NCBI GenBank assembly: GCA_026545225.1
Contig: CM048846.1
Coordinates: forward strand, 51,514,270-51,578,269
Direction: 5' to 3'
DNA length: 64,000 bases
DNA from: Cornus controversa
Lineage: Eukaryota; Streptophyta; Magnoliopsida; Cornales; Cornaceae
The number at the start of each line of letters is the position of its first letter. Position 1 is the stretch's first letter. A program made the position numbers and the translations under genes. Below are positions 12,801-24,207 of this stretch, in pieces. The notes under the pieces were generated by a model that worked only from the letters and a program-made list of their open reading frames with translations, did no database searches and was not told the DNA's origin.

Positions 12801-15800
12801 TAAAAATTCCCAAATTTTTATGTCAACTTTCTGGGAGCTTAAGGAGCTTGGGGTTTAAATTTCATGTCGAAATGATTTACCATTGTCTTTAAATTAATTT
12901 TTAAAGTGTCTAAAAAACTGAGTTTTTCAGCTTCTTTAATTTTAGAAAATGTTTATAAATTTTCAAAAATTCCGAAATTTTTACTGTAACTTTCTGGAGG
13001 CTAAATACACTTGGGTTTAAATTTTCAACTCAAAATGATCTTCCCTTGTTGTTCAAATGATTTTTAAAGTGTCCAAAAGTTGGGTTTTTCACTTTCTGTA
13101 ATTTTAGAAAATACTTTTGTAATTCCAAAAATTCCCAAATTTTTGTGGTAACTTTCTGGAGGTTAAATAAACTTAGGTTTAAATTTTCATCTTGAAAGGA
13201 GCTTCCCTTAGTGTTCAATGAATTTTTAAAGTGTCTAAAAGTTGGGTTTTCACCTTCTTTTATTTGTTAAAAATGTTTTTAAATTACAGAAAATTCCAGA
13301 ATATTTTCTTAGTGTTCTTAAAAGTGAAATAGGTCCAGAAACCTAGATAAGAGTAAGTTTAGATCCCCTCGAAGATTTGAGTGCATTGGAGGTTGGTTTG
13401 GGGAATTGTTTCCTCTAATGGATGTTAAGTTATTTGGATTTAATCGATTGTGTTTATTATATATATAAATGCACATGGGATACTTGATTATAGTCTACTT
13501 GTGAACGATTTGTCTTATGATGATAATTTCATGTTGGATGATTTGAAATAACGGTTGTGCAAATTTAAATCATAATGCACCTTGTTATTTTATATTGCAT
13601 ATTGGAATGTATCTATGCATTTTATTTTGGCATGTAAGGATTGCCCGGCGTGTCAGGATCGCCCATACCTAATAAGGTATCTATGTATTTTATTTGGCAT
13701 GTAAGGATTGCCCGGCGTGTCAGGATCGCCCATACCTAATAAGGTATCTATGCATTTTATTTGGCATGTCAGGATTGCCCGGCGTGTCAGGATCGCCCAT
13801 ACCTAATAAGGTATCTATACATTTTATTTGGCGTGTTAGGATCGCCCATACCTAATAAGGTATCTATACATTTTATTTGGCGTGTCAGGATCGCCCATAT
13901 CTAATAAGGTATCTATATGTGTATGCATATGTTTTCTTTATTTTGAACTTAAAGAATGTGTTCATTGTTGGATGATAAGGGTGTGTTGGAACAATGTATA
14001 AGATGATTTTACTTCAGAAAACAGGAGCTAAATAGGAAATGACTAGTATGTATATATCTATACCTATTAAGGTATCAAAAGATTAAATGATGGCATGTTA
14101 GGATTTCTTAAACTTGATATTATTTTATATTATGTTTATTTCTGCTGAACGTAAGGAACGTGTTCACGTTTGCATAATAAGGGTTTGGGTGGAATATTAA
14201 ATATTGACTGTTGTTCTGGAAACACGAAACTGGGTAAAAGAATAACTTGTGGGTTAAATCTATAGACTTATTTTATGTTCCTTATACTGAGGGTATGTAT
14301 ATTGGTTCTCTGATTGGGATGTAGTAGATAGAACTTGCTCGTGGGTTTAACCCACTGTGTTAATATTTCAGGTTTCAGACAGGTTCCACCGCGAGAATAG
14401 AGTTTTAGGGTTTGGTTGTAGCAGACGTCTCATCTCATCAGTTACAGGGTAGGAAGTTGTCTTCTTCAAGAGTCATACTATGAACTTTTGAGAATTTGAT
14501 TGTTGGTATTAATTTTAGAATTTAAAAACTTTTGTTCTTTCTGGTTAAGGGGTCCTTGGGTTACGGGACTTCCAAATTGTATTACCAGAATATATGTATT
14601 TATTTATCAATTATTTCAGTTCAATGGGATTTCTGTTCAGCTTTTAGCAATTATTTTATTTCTTTCTTTTGCATCTATGCTTGTTGCTATCAGTGGTTAA
14701 TATTCCTCAGGTTTTGTGTATGAGACTGGCCACCTCATGCGCGAAATTTTATGGGGGGTATTTCAAAACATTAGTGGGAAACATACCCACCATGAGCTTC
14801 AGAACCAGGTTCTCCGGCAATGCCTCCTTCATAGGTCTGACAGCTGCAGGGCAGATGCTAGTGAGTACAACCATCCATTACTCATATTGATTAAAAACTA
14901 AACATTAAGAAAACACTAAAATAGGTGATCCACAATAATATCAACATTCCCATGCAATGGAAAAACTTTACTCAATGCCACCCCAGAGCTTGCTTGTACA
15001 GTGCAAATCACCCAATCCCTAAAAAACTAATGGCACTAGAATTCCTTCTCAAACAAATTATCATACTGATGTATTATTTAACCAACTTTAGCCATCTTAG
15101 TAACACAATCTCTTTCAGGAATTCAGCCATAGCTATAAGATAAGTATTTGCAATTTTTTCAGGAGCAATAATAACAATAAAAAGACGAAATATCTTGCAG
15201 AAAATATCCTCTGCAGCAGCACCAAATTCTGGTCTTCACATAAAAGAAGAATTTTAATTGCATATTTCTCTTTGTTCTCACTTCCATTTTTCCCTAGCAA
15301 TTACTTGTAATAGCTTTCATATTTCTGTAATGGTGATAGATTACAGAAATAGCTTTCATATTTCTCTTTTATAGATACTTTGATTGTATAGTAGACCCAC
15401 TTGGTCTAGCTTTGTTCTTGGGCCGCGCTCCCCTTTTGAGCTCTCTTTTATGAAATCTTCTCAAAAGTATATAAACTCAAAAGGCCAACATAGGGGTATA
15501 AAAAGGTAAACCAGAGTGCTGGGGAGGGGAAGACTGGAAAAATCACTAACTTGTGACATTATTTTGCACCCAGTAATTACTCTCATTCTCGAATCTGTGT
15601 CCCTGTGCTTGTAACCCAAGCTTCATAATTGCACTAAACAATAACCCCTTCTAACGTATATTTTCATGTAGTTCAAAATATATAATATATATCCATGCTC
15701 CTCATGTCAAGCCCTTGTGTTATCTTGCTTTTCTATTTTTCATATTGGCATGAGTTATAAATATCTTTGATATAATATATATGTGTGTGTGTGTGTGTGT

Positions 15801-18800
15801 GTGCAGCCATGCACATGTGAATATATTAAACTTACTATATAAAGAATATATAACAGTATGAAATAATTGCCTCCGATACAACACTACTTCCCTATATCTT
15901 GAAAGAAGGAAAAGAAAAAGTTTCATTTCAACATGCTACATATACAACATGTATTTGCCACTATGTTACATGGAAACTGATATAGTGATATTCATAGACT
16001 ATCAGTTTACTCAACATGGGTAATGGGCATGGCTATGCATCTGACACATACACTTTAGACACTTCGAAGTGAGACTGTTCTACAAAAAAAGAAAAGAAAA
16101 AGGAGAACATAACTATTTCATTCAAAGTTTCATAAGATACTTCCAAATTTGTTCCTTCCATTATGTAAATATGTCAAATGTCACTGATTATTCATATCTA
16201 AGAAGCTATATTGCATAGAAGTTTAATTTTACCTACGTTTATAATTGTCCATGCCCGTGTATCTTGAGATATAGTGATTAGATGAATCTGAACAAACAGA
16301 CTGCAATCGCACCCCACACAGTTACCTAAGTCCATATAATGTCAAATTTGACACGAGTATGATTATATTACTTTGGAACATGTAATGTACTTGGGGCAAG
16401 TCCAACAGGTGTACAGAAATGTCACCAAATCCAAAGCCTTTTCTTGACACTTGCCAGATTTTTATTACATGATAAGTTTCACACAAGTTCCATAAACACA
16501 TTTACATACGTCTACTTGTGAGTTTAGAGACTTCAGCCCATACACTATTCAATTCAACAAAGCCTTGTTTCAACCACTCGCAATTAGCTCCATTCTGATC
16601 TATCTAAAGGTCAAAACTTCATAAAATTGTGCTTACATGTTTAAATGAACCTGGGAAAAAAAAAAGGTCCATGCATCAATATAAGGTGTTATATGCACTG
16701 CATTTCAGATGCAGTCATTCTAAGTTCATAAAGTGGACATATGATGGTTCATGCATTTGAAAACATCATAGGGTTCAAACATGCAGCTAGAATTCAAAAC
16801 TGATCAAGAAGGTAAAAAAACAGCTCTACAGAGAAATGAAACCAAGTAATTGACACATATAGAACAAGCATGAAAATGATTGCCCAGCAGTAAAATTGAG
16901 AGTAAAAGCTGGTTGAGACCAACCTCAAGATGTAATTTCCAACATCTTTCACAAGTTCATAATCCAAAATGTTCAGAATGCTTGCAGCCTGGGTGGCGAA
17001 TAAAACTGTAGATATCAATAAAAGATTGAAAGAGCAGTATACAAGAAAACAAAGATGAATAAATCAACCATTAAAAGTATATGGATCCATGAGGAAGTAA
17101 TATATATTATTAAACCTGATACTATGTTTCTATGCTTATCATTGACCTCTTTAGTTGCAAATGTTAAAGGAATGCATGTAAAAGTGAATAATGCAGGTCC
17201 AGTGGAAGGAATGTGCATTTCTTGAATGTGTATCTGCTTTGTTTTATGTTTTGGCTAAAAGAGAATTTCCTTTTGCTGGCATTCTGTTAATTTCCCTTTT
17301 TCTTCATATTCCCTTGTTATTACATGGTTTTTTCAATGACAAATTAAGGAAAGATACCACAGTAAAACTTTATTTTCTCAGAAATTATCATGCAATGTTT
17401 AGTCAAATCATCTGGCAGTTAACGTAAATTAATTACTTCCATGGGGAAGCATACGCCAAATGATGGTCAGCCATTCTATAAAATGCCTATTTTACCCACA
17501 CTCTGATATGCTACAACAACCACCTCTCATTAAAACCACTGTTCTACCCTTATATTCAATTATGTTAGGTTGGTTCAAATTCCTATTGTGATTAGGTTTC
17601 CATTATAGAGTTGTATCTTATTAGCTAATTTCTTAATAGGCAAGTCTTGGTCTCAAGGAAGGAAGGTTCTTGGTAGGCAAGTCTTAGGCTCTAAGGAAAT
17701 GTAAACCTTGTCCACCAAGGAATTGGGTTTTGGGCTATATAAATAGTTCCCTATGTTATAGGCTGAGACAAGTGAGAAGAAAAGAGGCAATACTCTCATT
17801 GTATTTGAGAGGACAACTCTTGCATAGAGGTAATACTCTTGTTGTTTTTGAGAGGGCACTTAGAGAAAGAATTCTAGAATTTGTGATTTCCTTTTGAGTG
17901 AGATTGGGTGAATAAGGGTTAAGGGTTGAGAGTTGAGCGTACTCTTGATATAGTCTTTCTACTGTTACAATCTATATAGTGAAATCGGGCTCTCCGTGGA
18001 CGTAAGCTTATTTAGTAGAACCACGTATAATTCTTGGTGTGTTCTTGCAAATTTCTTCGTACTTGTTTACTTATCATCACATCGTAATATTTGGTGGTTC
18101 GTGATTGGAGGCTTGTTTCTCAACAAATTATATAGATGTCAACACGAGCCCACATGTGTGGGGAGAGAGGGAGAGAGAGAGAGTTCAAACATACAGAAAT
18201 GGCAGTATAGCAAGCACGAACATCTACTTCTCCACCATCATGCATCCTGATGAAAAGGAATATACAATATAAAAAAGAGTCTTTACTAGGGTCCTCAAAT
18301 TCTTAGTTATAGACATGTGTGCAAGGAGATTTACAAGTAAGCACAAAGTTTCTTCCAGGATCAAGAAATCAATTGAAAATTAAACACATGTACAATGACT
18401 AAAAAATGAACAAGGAACCATAGAAAGGTTCATTCTTTGAATCAAATGTACCATATTGTCCAGTCAAACTGACGAGTGATTCAAATTTTTAAGAAAGATT
18501 GTTGCAAACCATACTAATTTGAATCAAAGAATTAAGAGTCAGCAATTTTCTGTATTTTTAGGTATCATCGATTATGGTACAGATACAGATAGTTCTAAAC
18601 ACTTCAACAAGATGAACTGGCTAGCGCACCAAAAAAATTAGAATGAGAAGGAAAAAGATTCTGGAACAATTAAGAATAAGAACCCTATGCTAGCTTTCAA
18701 CAAAGTTCGTTCCACATATATTACCTGTCTAGGCCTCACAAGCAATCCAGGGAAGCACCAACTCAACTGGAATGTTGAAAAATGACATATATTTTCTTAT

Positions 18801-21800
18801 TTCAAGTATGTTGTGAGTCTTAGCAACTATAAAGCTCGTTTGGGAAAAGTTCTCCTAAGAATCAACTGTAGCCAGTATCCTCAAACCTTATAAAATTCCT
18901 AAGGGGAATTTTCTGCTTTTGAACTTCCGTCCAGCATATAATTCAATTGGGTTTGACTAGCAACCCAATAGTTGCAATCCTGTAAACTTCTAAACCTGGA
19001 AAATGACGAGTTTGTTTTCATTTATTCTTTTTTCCCTTTAAATGATGAGAGCCTGCACCAAAATGACATAGGCATTGTTGATAAGTGCCAATAATCCTAC
19101 CCCCCAAAAAATGATAGCATAAAAAAGCAGGATATACCATTTCAACTATTCTAAGTTGTATACCTACCACAAAAATGCAATCCAAGTACTATGATGAACA
19201 TGAGACACCTTGTCATATATATGCACCGTAGTTATCAAATGAATCCAAGTTTTATGATGAACATGAGAAACATTGTCATATATATGCACCATAGGTATCC
19301 CATCTATTCTGAAATTGTGATCATTCACTATAGTACTAATATTTTATTGGACTACAAATATACATGCAATAATTATGCATGCAAAATTGCAAATACACAT
19401 ACAATCACAAATGGCAATAAAAACATACACAAACACCACACTTTCCACCTTGGATAATAATCAACTATTAGCTTGCATAGCAATTGGAATACATAAATGA
19501 AACAATATGTAGTATGATGGTGAAAGTAGATTATAAATTCAAAATCTCGAACAGATATGATGTCACACCTGAATCCCCCACTTGGATGCTTCATTCGCAG
19601 AAAGAATGTGTATAGTTTACCTCTGAAAAATACCATATCAAATAACTTTCTAAAGGCAAAAGAATGTGATAAAGTAGCAAATTTCACCGAGTATAAACTA
19701 ACCACCTATTAATAGATGACAACGATCTGTCACCACCCAAAGTTACAAGTGAATTGACTGCAGCATAAGTTGTTGCAAGATGAGGCATCTGAGAAGAGTA
19801 GAATAAAAGTTAGTGGCTGCCATAAAGAAAAACAGCTCAGCTAGACTTAATATATATCACAAAACACTGATCTAAATAACATTCATTTGGAAAAAGAACA
19901 AAAGAATGTGAACTCAAATTTTTAAGTTCATGTAACAGATAGCTGTCAATACCCTCTTCAAGCAAAACTGGAACTTCGAATACTTGATATATAACAAAAT
20001 TTATGAGATCTGATTAAAGAAAAAGAAAACAGAATTAATGTCAAATAATAAATGAACAAAAAACGTTACAGTTACACCTTGCATATTATCTTCTTTATAC
20101 TTGTCAATAAAAAAAAAAACTCCTGTCCCATAATAAGTGTCCTGCTTTCCTTCTGGGATGTTCCACAATAGATGTCCACTTTCCTTTTTGAGATGTTCCA
20201 AATTACAATCTTTCCAATTTCTCCTTAGCTTTTGAAAACCTTTTCAAATCAATAAAGTAAATGTCGCCACAAAGGATGACACTTAATATGGGATGGAGGT
20301 AAATAAGTGAATGAGAAACCACAGCCACAAGCTTATAGGAACTGAAAAAAGGAAGGCAGACAAGATTTCTCCCCGGGAAAAAAAAAGATGCCATTAGAGT
20401 GGCTTCATCCTGAAACAACATAATCTCTTAGATGCACCAAAATTGAGACAGTTACAGATTAAACACTGATACTTCTGACTTTATTGTTTTCTCAAGGCAA
20501 CATGTGCATAAAAAAGTTACAATAATGATAATTTAGTTAAGATACAAGAAAATAGACATTAAGTTCTCTTGCTTGTTAGAGTCTAGCAGACAATGAAGGA
20601 CTAATGAATATAAATAACAAATTTGACTACTGAAGCTTAAATAAAAATCAGTTCAAATTTTTCATGAAAATATAGAACTTGATTGCCACATTGAACTGCT
20701 GAAAATAATGGTAGTAGTAGCCAAATAAACATTATATTAAGATCGATAAATTAAGGCATGTTCCGAAACAATGAAACATTAACTTGCCTGTCCAGGTCCT
20801 CCACCATATCCGCCATCTGGATCCTGTAAGCATAATAAGACAATACGATTGAAATCAAAACCCGCAAAAGGCTTTCACTTGCCTAGAAGAATAACTTTAT
20901 GTCATAACAGGAAAAAAAAATGTAGCTAAAGATTACAACAAAATCAACAAGTAGTAATAACAAGAACTTCACCAAAATGGTTTTGAAAAATCATTTCATC
21001 ATTCTCTTCGAGAAGCAAATAATAATAATAAAAAATATATATATCTACAACAGATGTTAATTTTGAACGTTGAGCGAAGCGAAGAAAACAACTAATTGAT
21101 ATATACGAAGTATATATCAAGTTGAGGTTGTCGACCTATTCAAATGAATGGGTATTGCCCTCCTCTAACCTAAGGGACATGTTGTGATTGACCTGCCAGA
21201 CTCAATGGATCATTACAATGCTAGTAGAAAAAATAGTAATATTTATAACACAAAGATTTTTTCATTACTATTTAATCATTATTACATTATTTAGCACGCT
21301 ATAAAACTTGATAGTATCATAATTTTGTGAAAAAATATTAATTACTATAAATGATAATAGAAATAAAAAAAAAAATTTAGTTTAATTTTTAATATAAAAT
21401 AAAATACTGGAATGATCGGGTTAGAAATGTTGGCCATTTCATTACTTGTCGGAAAAAAGAAGAAGCTAATTTTATTGTAATTCCAAATGTGTCATATTCT
21501 AATTTGGGCATCATGACCCCGGGTCAAGTTTGGCTTAAGCATATCCGTCTGTTACTTGAACGGATCAAGTTTGGCTTAAGCATTTATGTCAAAAGAATAA
21601 ATAAGGATGTTCCTGATAGAATGATGCATAAGATTTGGTAGAAAGTCCAAACCTGACAACGATTTAAGAAGTCAATGGCATTATTTTCCAGTTCAGTATC
21701 AACAGACTCCCCCAATAAAGCGAGTGAGTGAAGGATCCAGTAGCAAAGCCAAGGCCGACTGGAAGAAGAAACGTCAAAATTTTGAAAGAAAAAAGATACA

Positions 21801-22166
21801 TATAGAGAGAGACGATGAGGAAGGAAGGTTACTTGGCATCCAAGGAGGAAAAGGAGGAACTGAGTTGTCTGAGACCATTGGTGAGGTACTCTATGTGCTT
21901 ATCACGTTGAAGCTCCAACCTTTCACATATATCATCAAAGAATAAAATTAAGGAAATATCGTATAAATTGAATCGGCACGACTGATACATATATATAAAA
22001 AACTAAACCCTAGAATTGTTGAACAGAGGCTAAAGAGAGCTTACATGACTGCTTGGGAGTTGGGTGGGAGGTTGAAGAAAGGTTGGTATATGTGAAAAAT
22101 ATGGCCCTCCACCATCCATTGCTCTCGCTGTGTGATCGTCACTCTCGGAGCCGACGACGATGCCAT
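3859..22166 (-). CDS. FTB: Protein farnesyltransferase beta subunit, exons 1-10 (3' part off window)
   Basis: This is the beta subunit of protein farnesyltransferase (ERA1 in Arabidopsis), which attaches farnesyl to the Cys of C-terminal CaaX boxes with the FTA alpha subunit. Exons, in transcription order: 22166-22045, 21919-21833, 21758-21653, 20823-20788, 19788-19706, 19622-19569, 18246-18195, 16988-16924, 14843-14787, 3931-3859. They join in phase to 245 codons from ATG at 22166 (MASSSAPRVTITQREQW). Landmarks: RPWLCYWILHSLALL (the Trp pair W102/W106 of the mammalian enzyme), GGYGGGPGQ, PHLATTYAAVNSLVTLGGD, MHDGGEVDVRACY (R202), EAHGGYTFCGLA (H248, C254). The zinc ligands (D297, C299, H362) lie in later exons not found here, so the gene either runs past the left edge or is truncated. 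All introns are GT-AG except intron 4, which has a GC donor. Introns 7 and 9 are enlarged by transposons. Confidence 0.92.
4070..4442. mobile_element. hAT-type MITE in FTB intron 9
   Basis: A 373-bp non-coding element whose ends carry the inverted motif GGCGGAGCC (4073 onward) and GGCTCCGCC (4431 onward). It is flanked by a perfect 8-bp duplication TCCCAATG at 4062-4069 and 4443-4450. An 8-bp duplication and a CA..GGCGGAGCC terminus fit non-autonomous hAT elements. No transposase frame is present. Confidence 0.8.
5960..6480 (+). repeat. Diverged ~160-bp tandem units inside the LTR (copy at 12769-13289)
   Basis: Three to four imperfect units recur. Each contains AATTCC(C/G)AAATTTTT, then AACTTTCTGG, GGTTTAAATTT and TTTTTAAAGTGTC. 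The same block is present in the 3' LTR 6809 bp away, and in a degraded form in the LTR fragment at 25.5-25.95 kb. Confidence 0.75.
6825..7105 (+). repeat. Five-unit tandem array inside the LTR (copy at 13634-13914)
   Basis: Units share CAGGATCGCCCATACCTAAT and AAGGTATCTAT. The first three units are about 67 bp because they also carry a GCATGTAAGGATTGCCCG half. The last two are shorter, about 49 bp. The array is the same in both LTRs. The diverged LTR at 26.2-26.4 kb has only loosely matching units. Confidence 0.85.
7957..11314 (+). mobile_element. Internal region of the Ty3 element: PBS, gag-pol remains, PPT
   Basis: A primer-binding site TGGTATCAGAGC, complementary to initiator Met-tRNA, starts 2 bp after the LTR (7959-7970). 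Recognisable pieces in order: a gag start near 8102, a protease-like YDVILGMDLLSHY near 8975, RT/RNase H traces around 9290-9700, an integrase core at 10266-10541 (SAHFLPV, SDRDPSFVSGFW, TDGQIERVNQILE) and an integrase C-terminus at 10832-11032 (YHIFYVSML). A polypurine tract (AGGGGGGAAGAA) ends at 11314. The region is shorter than an intact chromovirus interior and heavily broken. Confidence 0.85.
11315..14765 (+). repeat. 3' LTR of the Ty3 element
   Basis: Near-identical to 4506-7956. It ends 21 bp from the FTB exon 9 boundary: 5 bp of target duplication and 16 bp of intron separate them. Confidence 0.95.
14844..16923. other. FTB intron 8
   Basis: AT-rich intronic DNA between exons 8 and 9. 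It contains a (GT)n microsatellite at 15782-15803 and A/T runs. I saw no element with clear ends. Confidence 0.7.
15782..15803. repeat. (GT)11 microsatellite
   Basis: An uninterrupted TG/GT run within FTB intron 8. Confidence 0.95.
17563..18125 (+). mobile_element. Copia-type solo LTR in FTB intron 7
   Basis: The 563-bp segment starts TGTTAGGTTGG and ends TTTCTCAACA, flanked by a perfect 5-bp duplication AATTA (17558-17562 and 18126-18130). A TATA-like GGCTATATAAATAG lies near 17735, and CTCTCCGTGGACGTAAGC with ACCACGTATAATTC is typical of the 3' part of plant Ty1/copia LTRs. There is no internal region, so it is a solo LTR left by recombination. It is antisense to FTB. Confidence 0.88.
19181..19306. 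repeat. Two tandem ~63-bp copies in FTB intron 6
   Basis: The block AATCCAAGT..TATGATGAACATGAGA followed by CATATATATGCACC occurs twice in a row with a few differences. Confidence 0.8.
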
Positions 22167-22330
22167 TCCTATAGAATATTATTTTCAACTGTCAAATTAA
22201 TTAAAAATATATAAAATTTTAATTGTATAAGGGCATTTATGTAACTTTACTCCCACAATACTTTTCTCAATTTCCCAAAAAAGAAACTACGATCTCTCCT
22301 CTCCACTCTGGTTATCTCTATCTTCTTCTT
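22167..22330 (-). promoter_or_regulatory. Probable FTB core promoter and short 5' leader
   Basis: Reading on the minus strand, an AT-rich TTTTATATATTTTT lies about 45 bp upstream of the ATG at 22166 and is a possible TATA box. That would leave a very short leader. The transcription start is inferred and not visible. Confidence 0.3.
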
Positions 22331-23884
22331 CCTTCCAACCTAGAGGAGCACCACCACTACTGCTGTCCATCACCGTCCACCGTCGTACTTGTCCACCATT
22401 GTATCTCTTGTTAACATCTTTTCGATAAAAATCTCGAGGGAACAGATATTTTTAGATTTTTTGTTAATTTTTTTATATAATTTAAATTCGATATTGGTTT
22501 TTCCCAAATAAATAGAGTGGTGGGTCCAACGAAAATCTATGTGTTAGAACTCTCTATGGTAACAATTTCATAGAAAATCTATGTGTTAGAACTCTCTAAC
22601 ATTTAACAAAACTTATACTAACAATTTCATAGAATATCAATTACCAAGTATGATGCCAAGCAAAAATAAAAAACTAATACTAAAGTTAGAATCTAAAAAC
22701 TACATGTCCAAAAGTGCAGCAAAAACACCCAAATTCAAAGCAATTTAAGTATTTAACAACCAAAAGAAACAATATTTCACAATGCCGAAAAGTGCATATT
22801 CAGTCCAAAGTTCCAAACTGGAACACAGTTACACAAAGTCCACGAAAAACCCAGTAATCAGTATCATGATCAACATCAACCAATCAATTTATAGGACCAC
22901 AATAGAAAAGTCACAACTTTGAATTTGCAGCAAAGACACCCAAATTCAAAGCAATTTAACAACCAAAAGAAACAGTAGTCAAGCAACAAGAACAAACTAC
23001 AATAGAATTAAGATGCAAAACAGACCATGTAATCTGATAGAAGAGAAAAGACTTGCAAAATCAAAACTCAAAACAGAGGAGAGAAGTGGAAATACACCCG
23101 AAGTGAACAGAGAGACCTTGTCAGTGCTGCTCGAGGTTGCCTGAGCTGTAGGAGCCTACGAGGTCGACAATCGCACTATCGCAGGTCTTCAAGACTTCCA
23201 AAAGAAAGAAAAGAGAAGTGGAGAAGTTGATACTTGAAAGTTGATCGCAGCTCGCACCGTCTTACCGTCGCAGGTCTAAAGAGAGAAAAGACTCAAAGAG
23301 AATGGCCGATCACAGTTCGCCAAGTCGCACCGTCGCAGGTCGCACCGTCGTCGACACTTCGCGAAATCCAGGGCTTCTTCGAATGGGACTTCAGTGCTTC
23401 ACTTCTTCAGGTCTTTGACTTCGAATATATATTTATATACAGTATATGTAAATGTAATTATGTATATTCATATATTGTAAGTTATTGGGCTAAGTGGCGA
23501 ACCGAGTATAATGGGCTTATTGGGCTTTCAATTGTATTGCCCAAAAGAATTAAATTTAACCCAAAAGAATTAAATTTAACCCAAAGAGAAATCGAGAAAA
23601 GACCCAGAAAGGCCGGAAGGCCCAATAAAAAATGAAGTAAAAGTGAGTTTTGCTGAATCAGTAGAATCGTACAGTTCTACGCGTGATTCTACCGATTCAA
23701 CTCCGTTTCTATCAAAAAAATTGCTCAGAATCATTTAATGGGCATGATAATAACAATTGTAAATGCTAATCAATTGTACCACCAGCACTGAGAATACCCA
23801 CCACCACGGGCACCCAATCACCCTTGATAAAATCACATCATTGCTATTACTACCATTACTGGATGCCATCCTCTACCGCCAAAT
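22331..23884. other. FTB upstream intergenic DNA with local repeats
   Basis: No gene is recognised. There is a 42-bp direct repeat (GAAAATCTATGTGTTAGAAC at 22531 and 22573), and a 50-bp block (GCAGCAAA.ACACCCAAATTC) repeated near 22717 and 22927. Several CACCGTCGCAGGTC-like motifs fall at 23160-23360, and a doubled AAAAGAATTAAATTTAACCC at about 23541-23582. The 133-codon frame at 23234-23635 crosses these repeats and has no family features. Confidence 0.5.
23655..23698. repeat. Short hairpin-forming inverted repeat
   Basis: GAATCAGTAGAATC pairs with GATTCTACCGATTC at 13 of 14 positions, separated by a 16-base loop that is itself partly symmetric. It could be a transposon end or a cruciform; no target duplication was found. 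Confidence 0.6.
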
Positions 23885-24198
23885 TGTAATAACCCGCTCC
23901 ACCACATGGTATGGTATTGTTTGATTTGGACCTAACCCGCACAATTTTGTTCTTGAATTTTACCCCTAAAAGGCCTCATACGATTTGGAGAGAACACACT
24001 ATATATATAATCACATCCCCTTCTCCACAGTCAGGTTATGTGGGATTGAGCACCTTATAACATGCCAGTGTTGTAGCTCGCCACAGTGTCTCTTCTTGCA
24101 CCCGCTCACAAGGGTCACTACAATCCACCCCCCTAGGAGGCCCGACGTCCCCATCGTCGGCACACTTTCGACTGAGCTCCGACTCTGATACCATTTGT
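23885..24198 (-). mobile_element. TRIM-like LTR element, partial
   Basis: Read on the minus strand, a primer-binding-site-like TGGTATCAGAG (24183-24193) is followed by a short internal part and a G-rich tract. It then has an LTR with CAATCCCACATAACCTG, a TATA-like GATTATATATATAG, AGGCCTTTTAGGGG and an end GGGTTATTACA at 23885. Related copies occur at 38.1-38.4 and 38.96-39.17 kb. It is non-autonomous with no coding capacity, and its second LTR is not seen. Confidence 0.6.
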
Positions 24199-24207
24199 AA
24201 CAATCCG

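Larger units (their letters stand above)
4506..14765 (+). mobile_element. Young Ty3 (Del/Tekay-like chromovirus) retrotransposon in FTB intron 9
   Basis: The 10,260-bp element has the layout LTR 4506-7956, internal region 7957-11314, LTR 11315-14765. It is flanked by the 5-bp duplication AAACA (4501-4505 and 14766-14770). The LTRs are 3451 bp each, begin TGTAATACCCCG and end GGTATTTCA. By eye I saw about four differences between them, suggesting an age of very roughly 0.1 million years or less at usual plant rates. The internal region keeps traces of gag, protease, RT/RNase H and integrase but is short and broken in well over ten places. It lies antisense to FTB. Confidence 0.93.

Noticed and set aside
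17653-17859. Minus-strand frame ending LVDKVYISLEPKTCLPRT
   Set aside because: It is inside the solo LTR in FTB intron 7.
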